Notes: a model not told the origin generated them from the sequence alone. A DNA stretch of 64,000 bases from a bacterium ADurb.Bin236 (GCA_002069885.1 MWCD01000009.1:17646-81645); one strand, 5' to 3'; positions 50,387 through 59,433 are shown, counted from the stretch's first letter. Numbers and translations: made by a program.

Positions 50387-51141
50387 CTCCTCCGGGCCGA
50401 TATGTAGAAATTGGCCGACAACGACGGAAACATCCGGCGCAGAAAAGTATTCAGCCGCATGACAGGCCCGGCCCCGGTGAAAAACAGGTTGCTGAACGGC
50501 CCGCTGAACACGACCGAGCCGTCCGTCTCCTCGACATCGAACCCGCTGTCGGACAGCAACCCGACTATCCCGTCGAGAGTGAACCGCTGGACGTGCGGCG
50601 AGCTTGAGAGCGTTGAAGGGAACTCGTGCGGAAACGCGGCTTCGCGCCCGAACAGGAAGGCTTTCAAGCGGTTAACAGCGGCGACGAATTTGATTTTTTC
50701 GAGCGCCGCGCCCAGTCCGAGCTTCTTCCAGAAGAAGTTTTCCACGTCCGCCCACCGCCTCCCGTTGGGGACGGTGACGAGCAGTTTTCCCGCCGGGCGC
50801 AGCTTGCTTCTTACAGCGACCAGAAAAGGCTTAAGATCCCCGTCCGGGATATGCTCCAAGACTTCCGAGGCTATGACCGCGTCGAAATCGCCTTCGATAT
50901 CCGCGATGTCCCCCGACGACAGCCTGTCCGGATCAAGCCCCGCGCTCTTGAACATCTCTCTGCCCAGCGCCACGCTATCCTCGTGCGAGTCCAATCCCCT
51001 TACGTCGCGCCCGAGCAGGGCAAGCTGATACGCAATCATGTATCCCGTGCCGCAGCCGACCTCCAGAATCCGGTCTTCTCCGCTCAACCGGGAGGCTATC
51101 CAGCGAAACCTTTTCGCGTGGCCGTAAATATCCTCGCGCAT
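50383..51141 (-). CDS. SAM-dependent methyltransferase
   Basis: 252 residues, class I fold. The SAM loop ILEVGCGTGYMIAYQLALLG (near residues 25-44), the acidic end of strand 2 (GLDSHED) and ASEVLEHIPDGDL are visible, and TVPNGRRWADVENFFWKKLGL follows as in Ubi/Coq-like or sugar methyltransferases. The substrate is unknown; the context suggests a glycan or lipid carrier. GGAGG lies nine bases before the ATG, and a TATAAT on the minus strand (51206-51211) is the likely promoter of this block. Confidence 0.85.
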   Translation of the reverse strand: MREDIYGHAKRFRWIASRLSGEDRILEVGCGTGYMIAYQLALLGRDVRGLDSHEDSVALGREMFKSAGLDPDRLSSGDIADIEGDFDAVIASEVLEHIPDGDLKPFLVAVRSKLRPAGKLLVTVPNGRRWADVENFFWKKLGLGAALEKIKFVAAVNRLKAFLFGREAAFPHEFPSTLSSSPHVQRFTLDGIVGLLSDSGFDVEETDGSVVFSGPFSNLFFTGAGPVMRLNTFLRRMFPSLSANFYISARRR

Positions 51142-51451
51142 TCAGCCGCCGCCTCCATAAAAAACAATCATCTCTTTTCCCCTCTGAACAGAGTCATACG
51201 AAACCATTATATCCGACGCCGGAAGGAATATAAACCCGGGAACTCCGATGCGGCTCGCGACTATGGAGCGGTTTACATGTTTTTGCAAGACCGCCGCTTA
51301 ACCCGCAACCACATGGAAAGAGGCGCATGAAATAGAGCATATTCCATGCTCCGGGTTCATTTTTGAGCGGATGTTGATACAATATGAATAAGCGGCATCA
51401 GAGGCGGCGGGACAAAGCCCGCGACCCGCGTCCGCTTAACGGTTCTGATAA
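51142..51451. other. Divergent intergenic region of the two glycan blocks
   Basis: About 310 bases with no gene. It contains the minus-strand -10 (51206-51211) and, on the plus strand, GATACAATATG near 51377, a possible -10 for the radical SAM operon. No ribosome site stands out before the ATG at 51452. Confidence 0.45.
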
Positions 51452-52912
51452 ATGAAAAACGAAAAACTTCTCCTGTTGATAAAAGCGCCATACTATGACG
51501 ACTACGGGCCGATGAAAAAGGCCGCCGGGACATATTTTCCGTTGGGGCTGGGGTATATCTCATCATATCTGAAAGAGCGCGGATACGACGCGGCCCTAAT
51601 CGACCCGGATGTCCAGTCTGTCTCAAAAGAGCAGATAGCCGAGCGGGTGGCGGCGGACAACCCCGCGCTGGTCGGCATATCCTTCATGACTCCGCAGTTC
51701 CACACCGCAAAAGACATCTGCAAAGCGATAAGAAAAAGCGCTCCCGGAGTCCAGATAGCCCTCGGAGGAGCGCACCCGAGCGCGCTCCCGGAGGAAACCC
51801 TCTCTGAGATTCCGGAGGCCGACTTCGCCGTGGTTCTCGAAGGAGAGGAGACCTCCTTAGAGTTGATGAAATTTCTCGAAACGGGCGCGCCGGCGCTGAA
51901 GGACATTCGCGGCCTTGTCTGGCGAGACCGGGAAAACATAGTTGTAAACGAGGCGCGCGCGCCTGTAGCCGACCTCGACTCGCTTCCGTTCCCCGACCGC
52001 GCCCTGATCGACCAGTCCCTATACAGAGTCCAGAGCTTCTTCTCATACTCGAAGAACACTGCGACCATTTACACATCGAGAGGATGCCCCGGCAAATGCG
52101 TCTTCTGCTGCTCCGGCCACAGGCTCCGCGCCCCGGTCAGAGAGCGCGGCATGGAAAGCATTATGGCCGAAATCGAGCATATCAGGTCCGCTTACGGCGC
52201 GGACTACCTCATGATTAAAGACGACACTTTCACATTCCGCAAAACAAGGGTTTACGAGTTCTGCGACGCCATCGAAAAGAATCACCCCGGACTAAAATGG
52301 CACTGCATGGGCCGCGCGAACACAGTGGACTTCCCGTTGCTGAAAAGGATGAAAGAAGCCGGGTTGAACGACATCTTCTTCGGCATAGAATCAGGGAACG
52401 CAGAGATAATCAAGCGGGCGAAAAAAGGCATAACCCCGGAGCAGTCTAGGAACGCGGTGGAGGCTTGCCGCAACCTAGGCATCCGCACTTACGGCGCGTT
52501 CATACTTGGACTTCCCGGCGAGACGCGCGAGACCGCCGAGGAAACCATCAGGTTCGCCTGCTCGCTTCCGCTCACAATGGCCGGGTTCTCGATTCTCATC
52601 CCTTATCCGGGCACGACCGTTTACGAGGAGCATTTCGACAAGGGTTGCGGCCCGGCGGATTACAGTTCGTTCGTCGCCTCCTCAGGCATACACTACACGC
52701 GAGCGTACACAGGGATGAACGGCCTAACCCCCGAAGAGCTGCCGGCCCTGATGGCGCGCGCCCAGAGGCGGTTCTATCTCAGGCCCGCGCAGATCGCCCG
52801 CATGCTCCGCTCCGCCGGCCCTCGGATGATTTCCGGCTACTTCAGAGGCTTCTTCAGCCTCGTTGCCAAAGAGCGATACAGGAGACGGTCTCATAAGGCG
52901 GCCTCCGGATGA
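51452..52912 (+). CDS. B12-binding-domain radical SAM protein (first of three)
   Basis: 486 residues. The N-terminal third is a cobalamin-binding fold (YFPLGLGYISSYLKERGYDAALIDPD, VGISFMTP, IALGGAHPS), lacking the DxHxxG histidine, as in most class B radical SAM enzymes. The radical SAM core binds its 4Fe-4S cluster with C212, C216, C219 (SRGCPGKCVFC). FFGIESGNAEIIKRAKKGIT and ILGLPGETRETAEETI follow. Such enzymes methylate unactivated carbons or rearrange substrates such as lipids and cofactors. The gene overlaps the second radical SAM gene by four bases. Confidence 0.9.
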   Translation: MKNEKLLLLIKAPYYDDYGPMKKAAGTYFPLGLGYISSYLKERGYDAALIDPDVQSVSKEQIAERVAADNPALVGISFMTPQFHTAKDICKAIRKSAPGVQIALGGAHPSALPEETLSEIPEADFAVVLEGEETSLELMKFLETGAPALKDIRGLVWRDRENIVVNEARAPVADLDSLPFPDRALIDQSLYRVQSFFSYSKNTATIYTSRGCPGKCVFCCSGHRLRAPVRERGMESIMAEIEHIRSAYGADYLMIKDDTFTFRKTRVYEFCDAIEKNHPGLKWHCMGRANTVDFPLLKRMKEAGLNDIFFGIESGNAEIIKRAKKGITPEQSRNAVEACRNLGIRTYGAFILGLPGETRETAEETIRFACSLPLTMAGFSILIPYPGTTVYEEHFDKGCGPADYSSFVASSGIHYTRAYTGMNGLTPEELPALMARAQRRFYLRPAQIARMLRSAGPRMISGYFRGFFSLVAKERYRRRSHKAASG

Positions 52913-54348
52913 AAATCTTGCTCGTCGCTCCCCCGTGGATGGACATCTACGGGAACTACCGCGAGGCGGCCAAGCTCGGCTGCGTAAGCCCGCCCCTCGG
53001 CCTCGCCTACCTCGGCGGGGCGATTCTAGAATCGGGCGGCGAATGCCGCATCGTCGATATGGAAACGGAAAGCGTCTCTCCCGAAGACCTTCTCGAAATT
53101 ATACGCGCTGAAAATCCCCGCATAGTCGGCATCACCGCCACAACGCCCGTCTTCGAGAATGCCCGCCGCATCGCCGCTATGATTAAAGACCGGTTCCCGG
53201 ACCTGACTGTCGGCATCGGCGGAGCTCATTCCACAGTCGTACGTCGCGCCGTCCTCGAACAGTCCCCCATGTTCGACTTTCAGGTGTGCGGCGAGGGCGA
53301 GCGCGCGATTCAGGAAATCTCGGCCGCCCTCGAACAAGGCCGCTCCCTTGCGGGCGTCGCCAACGTCATCTACAGGGAAAACGGCGAAATCATAGAGAAC
53401 CCCTCCCGACCCCTAGTCGAAAACCTCGACGAGCTTCCCGTCCCCGCCCGTCGCCTGCTTCGCAACGACCTTTACAGGCACAGCCTCCCCGGCAAGGAGT
53501 CTGCGGTTTACGGCACTGTGTTCACCTCGCGCGGCTGCCCGTTCCAGTGCGTCTTCTGCAGCCAGCACACCATGTTCGGACGCAAAATCCGGCTTCACAG
53601 CTTGGAACGCGTAATCTCGGAAATACGGACAATCGTCGAGGAAATCGGGGCAGGGCACATCATAATCATGGACGAGACCCTGACGCTGAACAGAAAACGG
53701 ACGCTGGATTTCTGCGCGGCGGTCGAAGCCTCAGGATTGAAATTCACATGGGAGGGCTGGACACACGCGAGCACGATAGACGAGGAACTGCTCGCCGCCA
53801 TGAAGAAAGCCGGCCTTATCCGCCTTAGCTTCGGCATCGAGTCCGGCGACCCTGAAATTCTCAAAAAAATCAAGAAAAGCGTTACGCTCGAACAGATAAA
53901 GGCTGCGTACAAGGCCGCCGCGAAAGTCGGAATTGAAACACGCGGTTCGGCCATGCTCGGACATCCCTACGAAACGCGGAAAACCGCTTGGCGCACACTC
54001 AAATTCATACGCGGCATCAAGGAATGCCTCCAGATATACCTCAACGTGGCATGCCCCTATCCCGGAACCGAACTTTACGAATGCGCGGTGAAAGGAGAGG
54101 GCGGCATGAGGCTGCTCACCACCGATTACACGCAATACAAACGGTACGGAGACCCGGTGATAGAAGTCAACGACCTGTCGTCGCGCGACCTGAAACGGCT
54201 TCAGACCATCGGCCTGTTCTACTTCTATCTGACTCCGAGGCGCGTCTGGTATAATGTTTTCAAGCGCGCCGGGCTGAGGGCGGGGATAAAGAACGTCCTC
54301 GCCGTCCTTATCGGAGCCTTCAACGCGCTGTCGGGGAAAAGAAAATAA
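52909..54348 (+). CDS. B12-binding-domain radical SAM protein (second)
   Basis: 479 residues, same architecture as its neighbour but clearly distinct in sequence. B12 domain: SPPLGLAYLGGAILESGGECRIVDMETE, VGIGGAHSTV. Cluster cysteines C210, C214, C217 (SRGCPFQCVFC). FGIESGDPEILKKIKKSVTLEQI and AMLGHPYETRKTAWRTL follow. A C-terminal helical region of about 100 residues ends basic (GIKNVLAVLIGAFNALSGKRK). Relatives include hopanoid-modifying enzymes (HpnJ/HpnP-like) and phosphonate or lipid methylases, so a hydrophobic or sugar-lipid substrate is plausible. Start and stop overlap the flanking genes. Confidence 0.9.
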   Translation: MKILLVAPPWMDIYGNYREAAKLGCVSPPLGLAYLGGAILESGGECRIVDMETESVSPEDLLEIIRAENPRIVGITATTPVFENARRIAAMIKDRFPDLTVGIGGAHSTVVRRAVLEQSPMFDFQVCGEGERAIQEISAALEQGRSLAGVANVIYRENGEIIENPSRPLVENLDELPVPARRLLRNDLYRHSLPGKESAVYGTVFTSRGCPFQCVFCSQHTMFGRKIRLHSLERVISEIRTIVEEIGAGHIIIMDETLTLNRKRTLDFCAAVEASGLKFTWEGWTHASTIDEELLAAMKKAGLIRLSFGIESGDPEILKKIKKSVTLEQIKAAYKAAAKVGIETRGSAMLGHPYETRKTAWRTLKFIRGIKECLQIYLNVACPYPGTELYECAVKGEGGMRLLTTDYTQYKRYGDPVIEVNDLSSRDLKRLQTIGLFYFYLTPRRVWYNVFKRAGLRAGIKNVLAVLIGAFNALSGKRK

Positions 54349-55241
54349 TGAATCCCGGATCCGCAGCGTCAACAGCCCTATGTCCCGTCTGCGACATCCC
54401 GCTTCGTTTCGCCTTCAAAAAAGGAAGATTCGAGTACGGGAGGTGTCCTGAATGCGGGACTGTCGGGACGCATCCGCCGCCGACAGACGAGGAATTGGCC
54501 GACCACTACGCGAAGGCCGAGAATTATAAAGTTCTGAAAAAATACGAGGAAAGCTACGCCGCCACTTACAGGAGAACAGCGAGGATAGTCAAAGACGCCG
54601 CGAAGAGAAAAATGGGGGTCGAGGGACTGGAAAACATTTCCGCGCTCGACGTCGGATGCAATATCGGCGGTTTTGTGAAGGCGCTTCTGGAATTGGGCGC
54701 GGACGCTTGCGGGCTGGACCCGTACGTCAACCCGGACGACATAAGCTGCGAAGAACTAAAAAAGAGAATCAGCCGCGACGAATCAGATTACGGAGGGCAG
54801 GCGGATTTCCTTACCATGCTCGGAGTCATTGAGCACCTCCGTTATCCGGCGGCCGCTCTGGCCGAGAGCCGAGAAAGGATAAAAGACAACGGCATGATTT
54901 TTATACAGACTCCGGACAGCGAGAGCGCGGTCGCCAAAATAATGGGCCGGCGCTTCTTCGCTTACCAGCCTGTGGAACATATCTACATTTTTTCGCGCCG
55001 GGGCCTGATTAAAGCCTTGGAGCGCGCGGGGTTCGTGGAAATCGAGGCGAGCCGCCAATGGAAGTTCCTCTCCGCGAGCTATGTGTATGAACAGCTAGGA
55101 ACTTGGGGCAGGGGATTTCAATGGCTTCTGTGGCCGCTCCGCAAAATCGTTCCCGGCCTCTCTCTCCCGCTTTACGGAGGCGGAATGACGGTATGCGCAA
55201 AAAAAAACAGTTGTCCGAAAGCGACAGAAAAGGCTGAATGA
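54348..55241 (+). CDS. Methyltransferase with N-terminal zinc ribbon
   Basis: 297 residues. Two CxxC knuckles (C12, C15, C33, C36: LCPVCDIPL and RCPECGTVG) form a zinc ribbon, followed by PTDEELADHYAKAENYKVL, a linker typical of the Methyltransf_23-type sugar methyltransferases. The SAM loop is ALDVGCNIGGFVKALLELGADACGLDP-type and is followed by LGVIEHLRYPAA. These proteins often methylate O-antigen or glycolipid sugars. The start shares one base with the stop of the second radical SAM gene and the stop overlaps the third by four, so it belongs tightly to this operon. Confidence 0.88.
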   Translation: MNPGSAASTALCPVCDIPLRFAFKKGRFEYGRCPECGTVGTHPPPTDEELADHYAKAENYKVLKKYEESYAATYRRTARIVKDAAKRKMGVEGLENISALDVGCNIGGFVKALLELGADACGLDPYVNPDDISCEELKKRISRDESDYGGQADFLTMLGVIEHLRYPAAALAESRERIKDNGMIFIQTPDSESAVAKIMGRRFFAYQPVEHIYIFSRRGLIKALERAGFVEIEASRQWKFLSASYVYEQLGTWGRGFQWLLWPLRKIVPGLSLPLYGGGMTVCAKKNSCPKATEKAE

Positions 55242-56734
55242 AAAAAACGACTAAAGCCGCCGTAATCATAACGAAGCCAACATTTCACGGCCACATGGTT
55301 CCTCTGGGGTACCTATATGTGGTCGCCGCTCTGAAAGAAGCGGGTTTTCAGACAGTGGCGGTCGAGTCGGATGCCGGCGAAGAAGCCGGAACGAAAACTC
55401 TCGCCGAGGCGATAGACGCGACGGGCGCCGAACTGGTCGTCACCGGAACTAGCTACAAGTTTCATAATAATTGCCCTTCGTCAACTATAGAATCCGCGAT
55501 GGCGGTGGCGCGCGCGGCAAAAGAAAGCGACCCCGGAAGGCGGGTCCTTCTCATAGGCCCGTTGAACGCGGCGCTCTATGACTCTCTGCTGAAGGAGCCC
55601 GCTGTGGACGCGGCGGCTCTCGGAGAGCCTGAGGGAATCTGCGCGGACGTTGCCGCCGCCGTCCGCGACGGCAAGCCGTGGCGCGACATCCCCGGTCTGG
55701 CGCTCAGAGGCCCGGACGGAGCCGCGATGACCGGGATAAGAGAATATCCCGACCCGGACGCGCTTCCTTTCCCGGACAGGGACGCCATTGACTTCAAAGA
55801 GCATATCGCGCACAGCTATTTTTCGCCGCAAACAACGGAGGTTCTGACATCCCGGGGTTGCCCATTCAACTGTTCGTACTGTTTCGGGGCGAGAACATCA
55901 AGGCGCAACAGCGTCAATTCAGGAGCGCCCTTCAGAGGCGCTTCGCCTGAAAGGGTCGTCGAAGAAATCGGCCTGCTATACGATAGGTGGGGCGTCAGGG
56001 GGATCAAGTTTAGCGACGTCGAGTTCTGCGCCTCCTCTGCAAGAGTGGAAAACATCTGCTCGCTTATCTTGGCAAAAGGATACAAAGACCTCCGCTGGAG
56101 AGCTGTGACCCACGCCAAAAGCGTGAAGCCTGAGCTGCTGAAGCTCATGCGCTCGGCAGGCTGCGCGAACATATATTACGGCGTCGAAAGCGGCGACGAC
56201 CGGATGCTTCGAGTCATGAACAAGAAAGCCGCCCTCGAAGATGTCAGAGAGGCGTTCAGAAGGACGCGGGAAGCCGGGATTAAACCGGAAGCGTCTTTCC
56301 TTCTGGGAGTTCCCGGAGAAACTGAAGAAAGCGCTGAAAACACAATCCGATTCTCTATGGAGATTATGCCTTTCGTCGCCACGTTTCATGTGTTTCTTCC
56401 CTATCCGGGCATCCCTCTTGAATCGCTGATGAAGAAGGAGGACGCGCAACCCCTCGACGACTGGGACGTGTACCAGTTGCGCGTCGGCAAATCGTACTGC
56501 GACATCCCTCCGGAGCGCCTTGAGACGCTGTCAAAAAAAGCGTACCGGAGATTTTATCTGAGGCCGTCAAAAATAATGGAACTGATTCTCTGCGCGCTGA
56601 GAGAGCCGACGATGCGGGGATACATATTCCAGATTATTGCCGGAAAGCGCGAGGGAAGCTGGCTCAGAAAGATGCTACTGGGCCGCAGGCGCTTGGGGAA
56701 AGACCCCGGCGCGAAACGGAGGGAAAACCGTTGA
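55238..56734 (+). CDS. B12-binding-domain radical SAM protein (third)
   Basis: 498 residues. The B12 domain begins HGHMVPLGYLYVVAALKEAGFQTVAVESD; cluster cysteines are C208, C212, C215 (SRGCPFNCSYC). YYGVESGDDRMLRVMNKKA and SFLLGVPGETEESAENTIRF follow, then the YRRFYLRPSKIMELIL segment that also ends the first protein (QRRFYLRPAQIARMLRS), so these two are closer to each other than to the second. The basic C-terminus (GRRRLGKDPGAKRRENR) may touch membranes. It overlaps both neighbours by four bases. Substrate unknown. Confidence 0.9.
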   Translation: MKKTTKAAVIITKPTFHGHMVPLGYLYVVAALKEAGFQTVAVESDAGEEAGTKTLAEAIDATGAELVVTGTSYKFHNNCPSSTIESAMAVARAAKESDPGRRVLLIGPLNAALYDSLLKEPAVDAAALGEPEGICADVAAAVRDGKPWRDIPGLALRGPDGAAMTGIREYPDPDALPFPDRDAIDFKEHIAHSYFSPQTTEVLTSRGCPFNCSYCFGARTSRRNSVNSGAPFRGASPERVVEEIGLLYDRWGVRGIKFSDVEFCASSARVENICSLILAKGYKDLRWRAVTHAKSVKPELLKLMRSAGCANIYYGVESGDDRMLRVMNKKAALEDVREAFRRTREAGIKPEASFLLGVPGETEESAENTIRFSMEIMPFVATFHVFLPYPGIPLESLMKKEDAQPLDDWDVYQLRVGKSYCDIPPERLETLSKKAYRRFYLRPSKIMELILCALREPTMRGYIFQIIAGKREGSWLRKMLLGRRRLGKDPGAKRRENR

Positions 56735-57774
56735 AACAGCAAACAGGCAAAGGGCAGGGCGCGGCTGACGCCCCTGTTGTGTCTCTCATAACTCCGATGT
56801 TCAACGAGTCGGACCGCATTGAAGCAAACGTCAAAGGCGTTATTGAAGCCCTGAAAAAGCTAGGCGTCTCTTGGGAATATATTTTGGTCGACGACGGCTC
56901 GACCGACGACTCGCTCGAAAAGGCGCGGCGCGCCGCCAAAGACGAGCCGAACTGCCGAGTCATCCACTACGACTCCAACCGGGGGCGCGGATACGCTCTC
57001 AGACAGGGGTTCGCCGCCGCGCGCGGCGAGTTCGTCATCGCCACCGAGTCCGATTTCTCTTGGGGGTTCCAGATTGTCGGCAAGCTTCTGAACGCGCTCA
57101 AAGAAACCAACGCGGACATCGTTATCGCCAGCGTGCACCTGCCCGGCGGCGGCATGGAAAACGTCCCGCTCTTCAGGTCGCTGCTCAGCAAATTCGGAAA
57201 CTCCGTCGCGAAGAGAGCCTTCGGCAACAACCTTACCATGATAACCGGCATGACGCGCGGCTACAGGCGGGAAGCGATTAAATCCCTTCACCTTGAAGAG
57301 AACAGCAAGGAGATACATCTCGAAATAGTGGCGAAGTCCCTCGCGCTGGGTTATAAGATAGTGGAAATTCCAGCCACCATAAGCTGGGCTCCTCCCGGCG
57401 AGGGCGGCAAAGCCAGAGGCGGCTTCGGCATCTTCAAGTTCGTTTCCTCACACCTCTTCATCTCATTCCAGCGCGCCTCCGTCAGGATGATGGCTTGGCT
57501 AGCAGCCTTCTTCGCCGTCGTCGGTGTCCTCACAGTTATGGTCGGCGCGCTCCACAAAATCTACCGCTTCCTCCCTTTTCCCCTTCCCAACCTTGTCATT
57601 TACGGCCTCATCATCTGCGTCATTGCTTTCCTCATATTCTTTTTCCTAGTGTTGAGCATCCAACTGGAATACCTATATAAAAGCGTCGTTCACATACAGT
57701 CGCAACTTACGGCGCTGGAGCGCAAACTTGACGCCTTGCCGAACGGCCGCCCGGAAGCTGAACGCAAAGACTAA
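56731..57774 (+). CDS. GT2 glycosyltransferase with C-terminal membrane helices
   Basis: 347 residues from a TTG that overlaps the previous stop by four bases; GGAGGG lies just upstream. The GT-A core has VSLITPMFNESDRI, the nucleotide-binding VDDGSTDDS (D54, D55) and RGRGYALRQGFAAARGEFVIATESD-type sequence. Two helices (about 240-265 and 285-312) follow, as in dolichol-phosphate-mannose or undecaprenyl-phosphate glycosyltransferases (DPM1/GtrB/ArnC-like). It would make the polyprenyl-phosphate sugar that a GT-C enzyme, such as the one at 42.2 kb, consumes outside the membrane. The residue after the usual DxD is Ser in ESDFSWG. Confidence 0.88.
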   Translation: MKQQTGKGQGAADAPVVSLITPMFNESDRIEANVKGVIEALKKLGVSWEYILVDDGSTDDSLEKARRAAKDEPNCRVIHYDSNRGRGYALRQGFAAARGEFVIATESDFSWGFQIVGKLLNALKETNADIVIASVHLPGGGMENVPLFRSLLSKFGNSVAKRAFGNNLTMITGMTRGYRREAIKSLHLEENSKEIHLEIVAKSLALGYKIVEIPATISWAPPGEGGKARGGFGIFKFVSSHLFISFQRASVRMMAWLAAFFAVVGVLTVMVGALHKIYRFLPFPLPNLVIYGLIICVIAFLIFFFLVLSIQLEYLYKSVVHIQSQLTALERKLDALPNGRPEAERKD

Positions 57775-57795
57775 TTTGAACAAGAGAGAATCGAC

Positions 57796-57825
57796 AAAGA
57801 GAAGCTTTTTCAAAAGCTTCTCTTT
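57796..57825. terminator. Bidirectional terminator between convergent glycan operons
   Basis: Perfect 14-bp arms AAAGAGAAGCTTTT and AAAAGCTTCTCTTT with a two-base loop. A-rich and T-rich flanks allow use on either strand. Confidence 0.75.
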
Positions 57826-57848
57826 TGCCCCCGCATTTTTTGTCTAGG

Positions 57849-57901
57849 AACCCTGTGGTCTATCAACCGCAAAAACGCGCCTTGCGTTCCGCGTTTCATC
57901 C
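57849..57901 (+). repeat. 53-bp dispersed hairpin repeat, copy 2
   Basis: Begins AACCCTGTGGTCTAT, contains the hairpin AAACGCG/CGCGTTT and ends TTTCATCC. Ungapped match to 39921-39973 with compensatory changes in the stem. Confidence 0.7.
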
Positions 57902-57928
57902 TCAATCCGCCGGAGGCGCGCTGGAGAA

Positions 57929-58771
57929 TTATTTTATTCGCGCGGCTATTGCGTGACGCCAAGAGAGCGAGGGCAGGGCTTTGAACAGAGAGACTTCCAG
58001 AAGCGCGTCGACCGCGGAGAGCGGAGGAAGGAACAGAAGGCGCAGGATGTCCGCCGCAGGCGCGGACTTCTGTTCCACGAGTGTTGTGAAAAGGAAGAAC
58101 AACTCGGAGAACAAATTGATCGCGCGGCTTTCGACGATATCGAAGCCGGAGAGGCGGAGTTTTTCGGCGAGGAGAGCGGGCGCGAGAGCGCGTTCGTCGT
58201 CGCTCATAACGCTGGACGCCCTGCCTACGGAGTCCGCAAGGCGGCGCAGAGGATGAGCGCCGTTCGGGTCGGAAATAAACAGCACGCCGCCGGGCGCTAG
58301 CGCGCGCCGCGCCTCGGATATAAACCTGTCGATGTCCAGATGATGCGCCGCCTGAAAAATCAGAATCGTGTTCAGCGAGCCGTCCGCAACGGGAAGATTC
58401 TCGCAGTCCGCGACGAACACCGGCGGGCGCTCGCAGGGCATGCGGCGGTCAAGCGCATACGCCCGCTCGGACGCTAATCCTCTTCTCATCACCGACTCGC
58501 TGATGTCGCAACCCGCCGAGAGTTCGGCTCCCATCGATTTGAAGTAGAGGACATTCCTCGGATTTCCGCATGACGCTTCGAGAACTTTTTTTCCTTTTAT
58601 CCACTCCGGCTTTATGAAGCGCAGATGTCTGTCCCAGAACTTCAGAACGATTCTGATAATCAGCCTGCCGAAAAAAGAAGAGTCTCGTTCGAGAAAGGAG
58701 ATCACGTAAACGCCGTCGCCTGCGAAATGCGATTTTTCGCGCTCGTTCTTTTTCGGGTCGCTTTTCGGCAT
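57929..58771 (-). CDS. SAM-dependent methyltransferase
   Basis: 280 residues. The SAM loop VLEASCGNPRNVLYFKSMGAELSAGCDISE is unusual for GNP in place of GxG but keeps the pattern; PVADGSLNTILIFQAAHHLDIDRFISEARRALAPGG is a textbook class I methyltransferase stretch. The first 70 residues (SFFGRLIIRIVLKFWDRHLRFI) are hydrophobic and basic, suggesting membrane contact. It is the last gene of the coaE block, 32 bases after the Fn3-like gene. The substrate is unknown, possibly a lipid or quinone. Confidence 0.82.
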   Translation of the reverse strand: MPKSDPKKNEREKSHFAGDGVYVISFLERDSSFFGRLIIRIVLKFWDRHLRFIKPEWIKGKKVLEASCGNPRNVLYFKSMGAELSAGCDISESVMRRGLASERAYALDRRMPCERPPVFVADCENLPVADGSLNTILIFQAAHHLDIDRFISEARRALAPGGVLFISDPNGAHPLRRLADSVGRASSVMSDDERALAPALLAEKLRLSGFDIVESRAINLFSELFFLFTTLVEQKSAPAADILRLLFLPPLSAVDALLEVSLFKALPSLSWRHAIAARIK

Positions 58772-58803
58772 CTTGTCGGTCGGCCTTTCAGCGGGCCGCG
58801 CGG

Positions 58804-59433
58804 TTAGGGAACAATCTTAAGGCCGGTCTTTATGACGGCGGACGGGACGCTGAGCATGCTTTTTGATTTGTCCGCCCCGACGGCTTCTATGTAATAGACG
58901 ACATTGGAGTCGGCTCCCGGCGCGGGGTCGGTGTATCTCTCGGTTTTGACGGGGTTGGGGGTGAGCAGTTCGAAACACCTGTCCGGGCCGACCCTGTACA
59001 CGTTGTATCCCCGCGAGGCGCGCGCCGAGGCGTCCCAGATTATGTGCGCGTCGCCGTCCTGAAAAACCGCGAACACCCTCTCAGGAGGCTCCGGCCTTTC
59101 TGGTTTTGCGGATGCTATTTCAGGCTTCGGTTTTCCGGCTCGTTCCGCCGCTTTCTCAGCCGCCATCGCCCGGCTGATGTCCTCCAGCCTAACCGCGTGA
59201 GTGGAGTTCAAGGCGGAGAGATTCGAGAGAAAATCCGCAGTGACGAGATTGTTCGGAGCCGGGGGTTGTTGGCGGTCGGGCCGTTCCGTTTCAGCGGATA
59301 AGGAGATGAGCGGAGAGAAGGCGAGAGAAAGCGCAAAGATGGCCGCCGCCGCGTTCCGGCGAAAAGCCGAAAATCTGAGGAGCGTCCGCGCCAGCCGCGC
59401 GGCCCGCCCGCCGGACGTTTGTGAATCTCTCAT
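58804..59433 (-). CDS. Secreted protein with a fibronectin-III-like domain
   Basis: 209 residues. A basic N-terminus and hydrophobic helix (AAAAIFALSLAFSPLISLSA) form a Sec signal ending near residue 47. A Pro/Ala/Lys-rich linker (to about residue 115) leads to a C-terminal Fn3-like module with AHIIWDASARASRGYNVYRVGPD and VVYYIEAVGADKSKSM. One cysteine (RCFEL). The role is probably structural or binding in the periplasm or outside. The start overlaps the stop of the isomerase gene by four bases, so expression is tied to it. Confidence 0.72.
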   Translation of the reverse strand: MRDSQTSGGRAARLARTLLRFSAFRRNAAAAIFALSLAFSPLISLSAETERPDRQQPPAPNNLVTADFLSNLSALNSTHAVRLEDISRAMAAEKAAERAGKPKPEIASAKPERPEPPERVFAVFQDGDAHIIWDASARASRGYNVYRVGPDRCFELLTPNPVKTERYTDPAPGADSNVVYYIEAVGADKSKSMLSVPSAVIKTGLKIVP

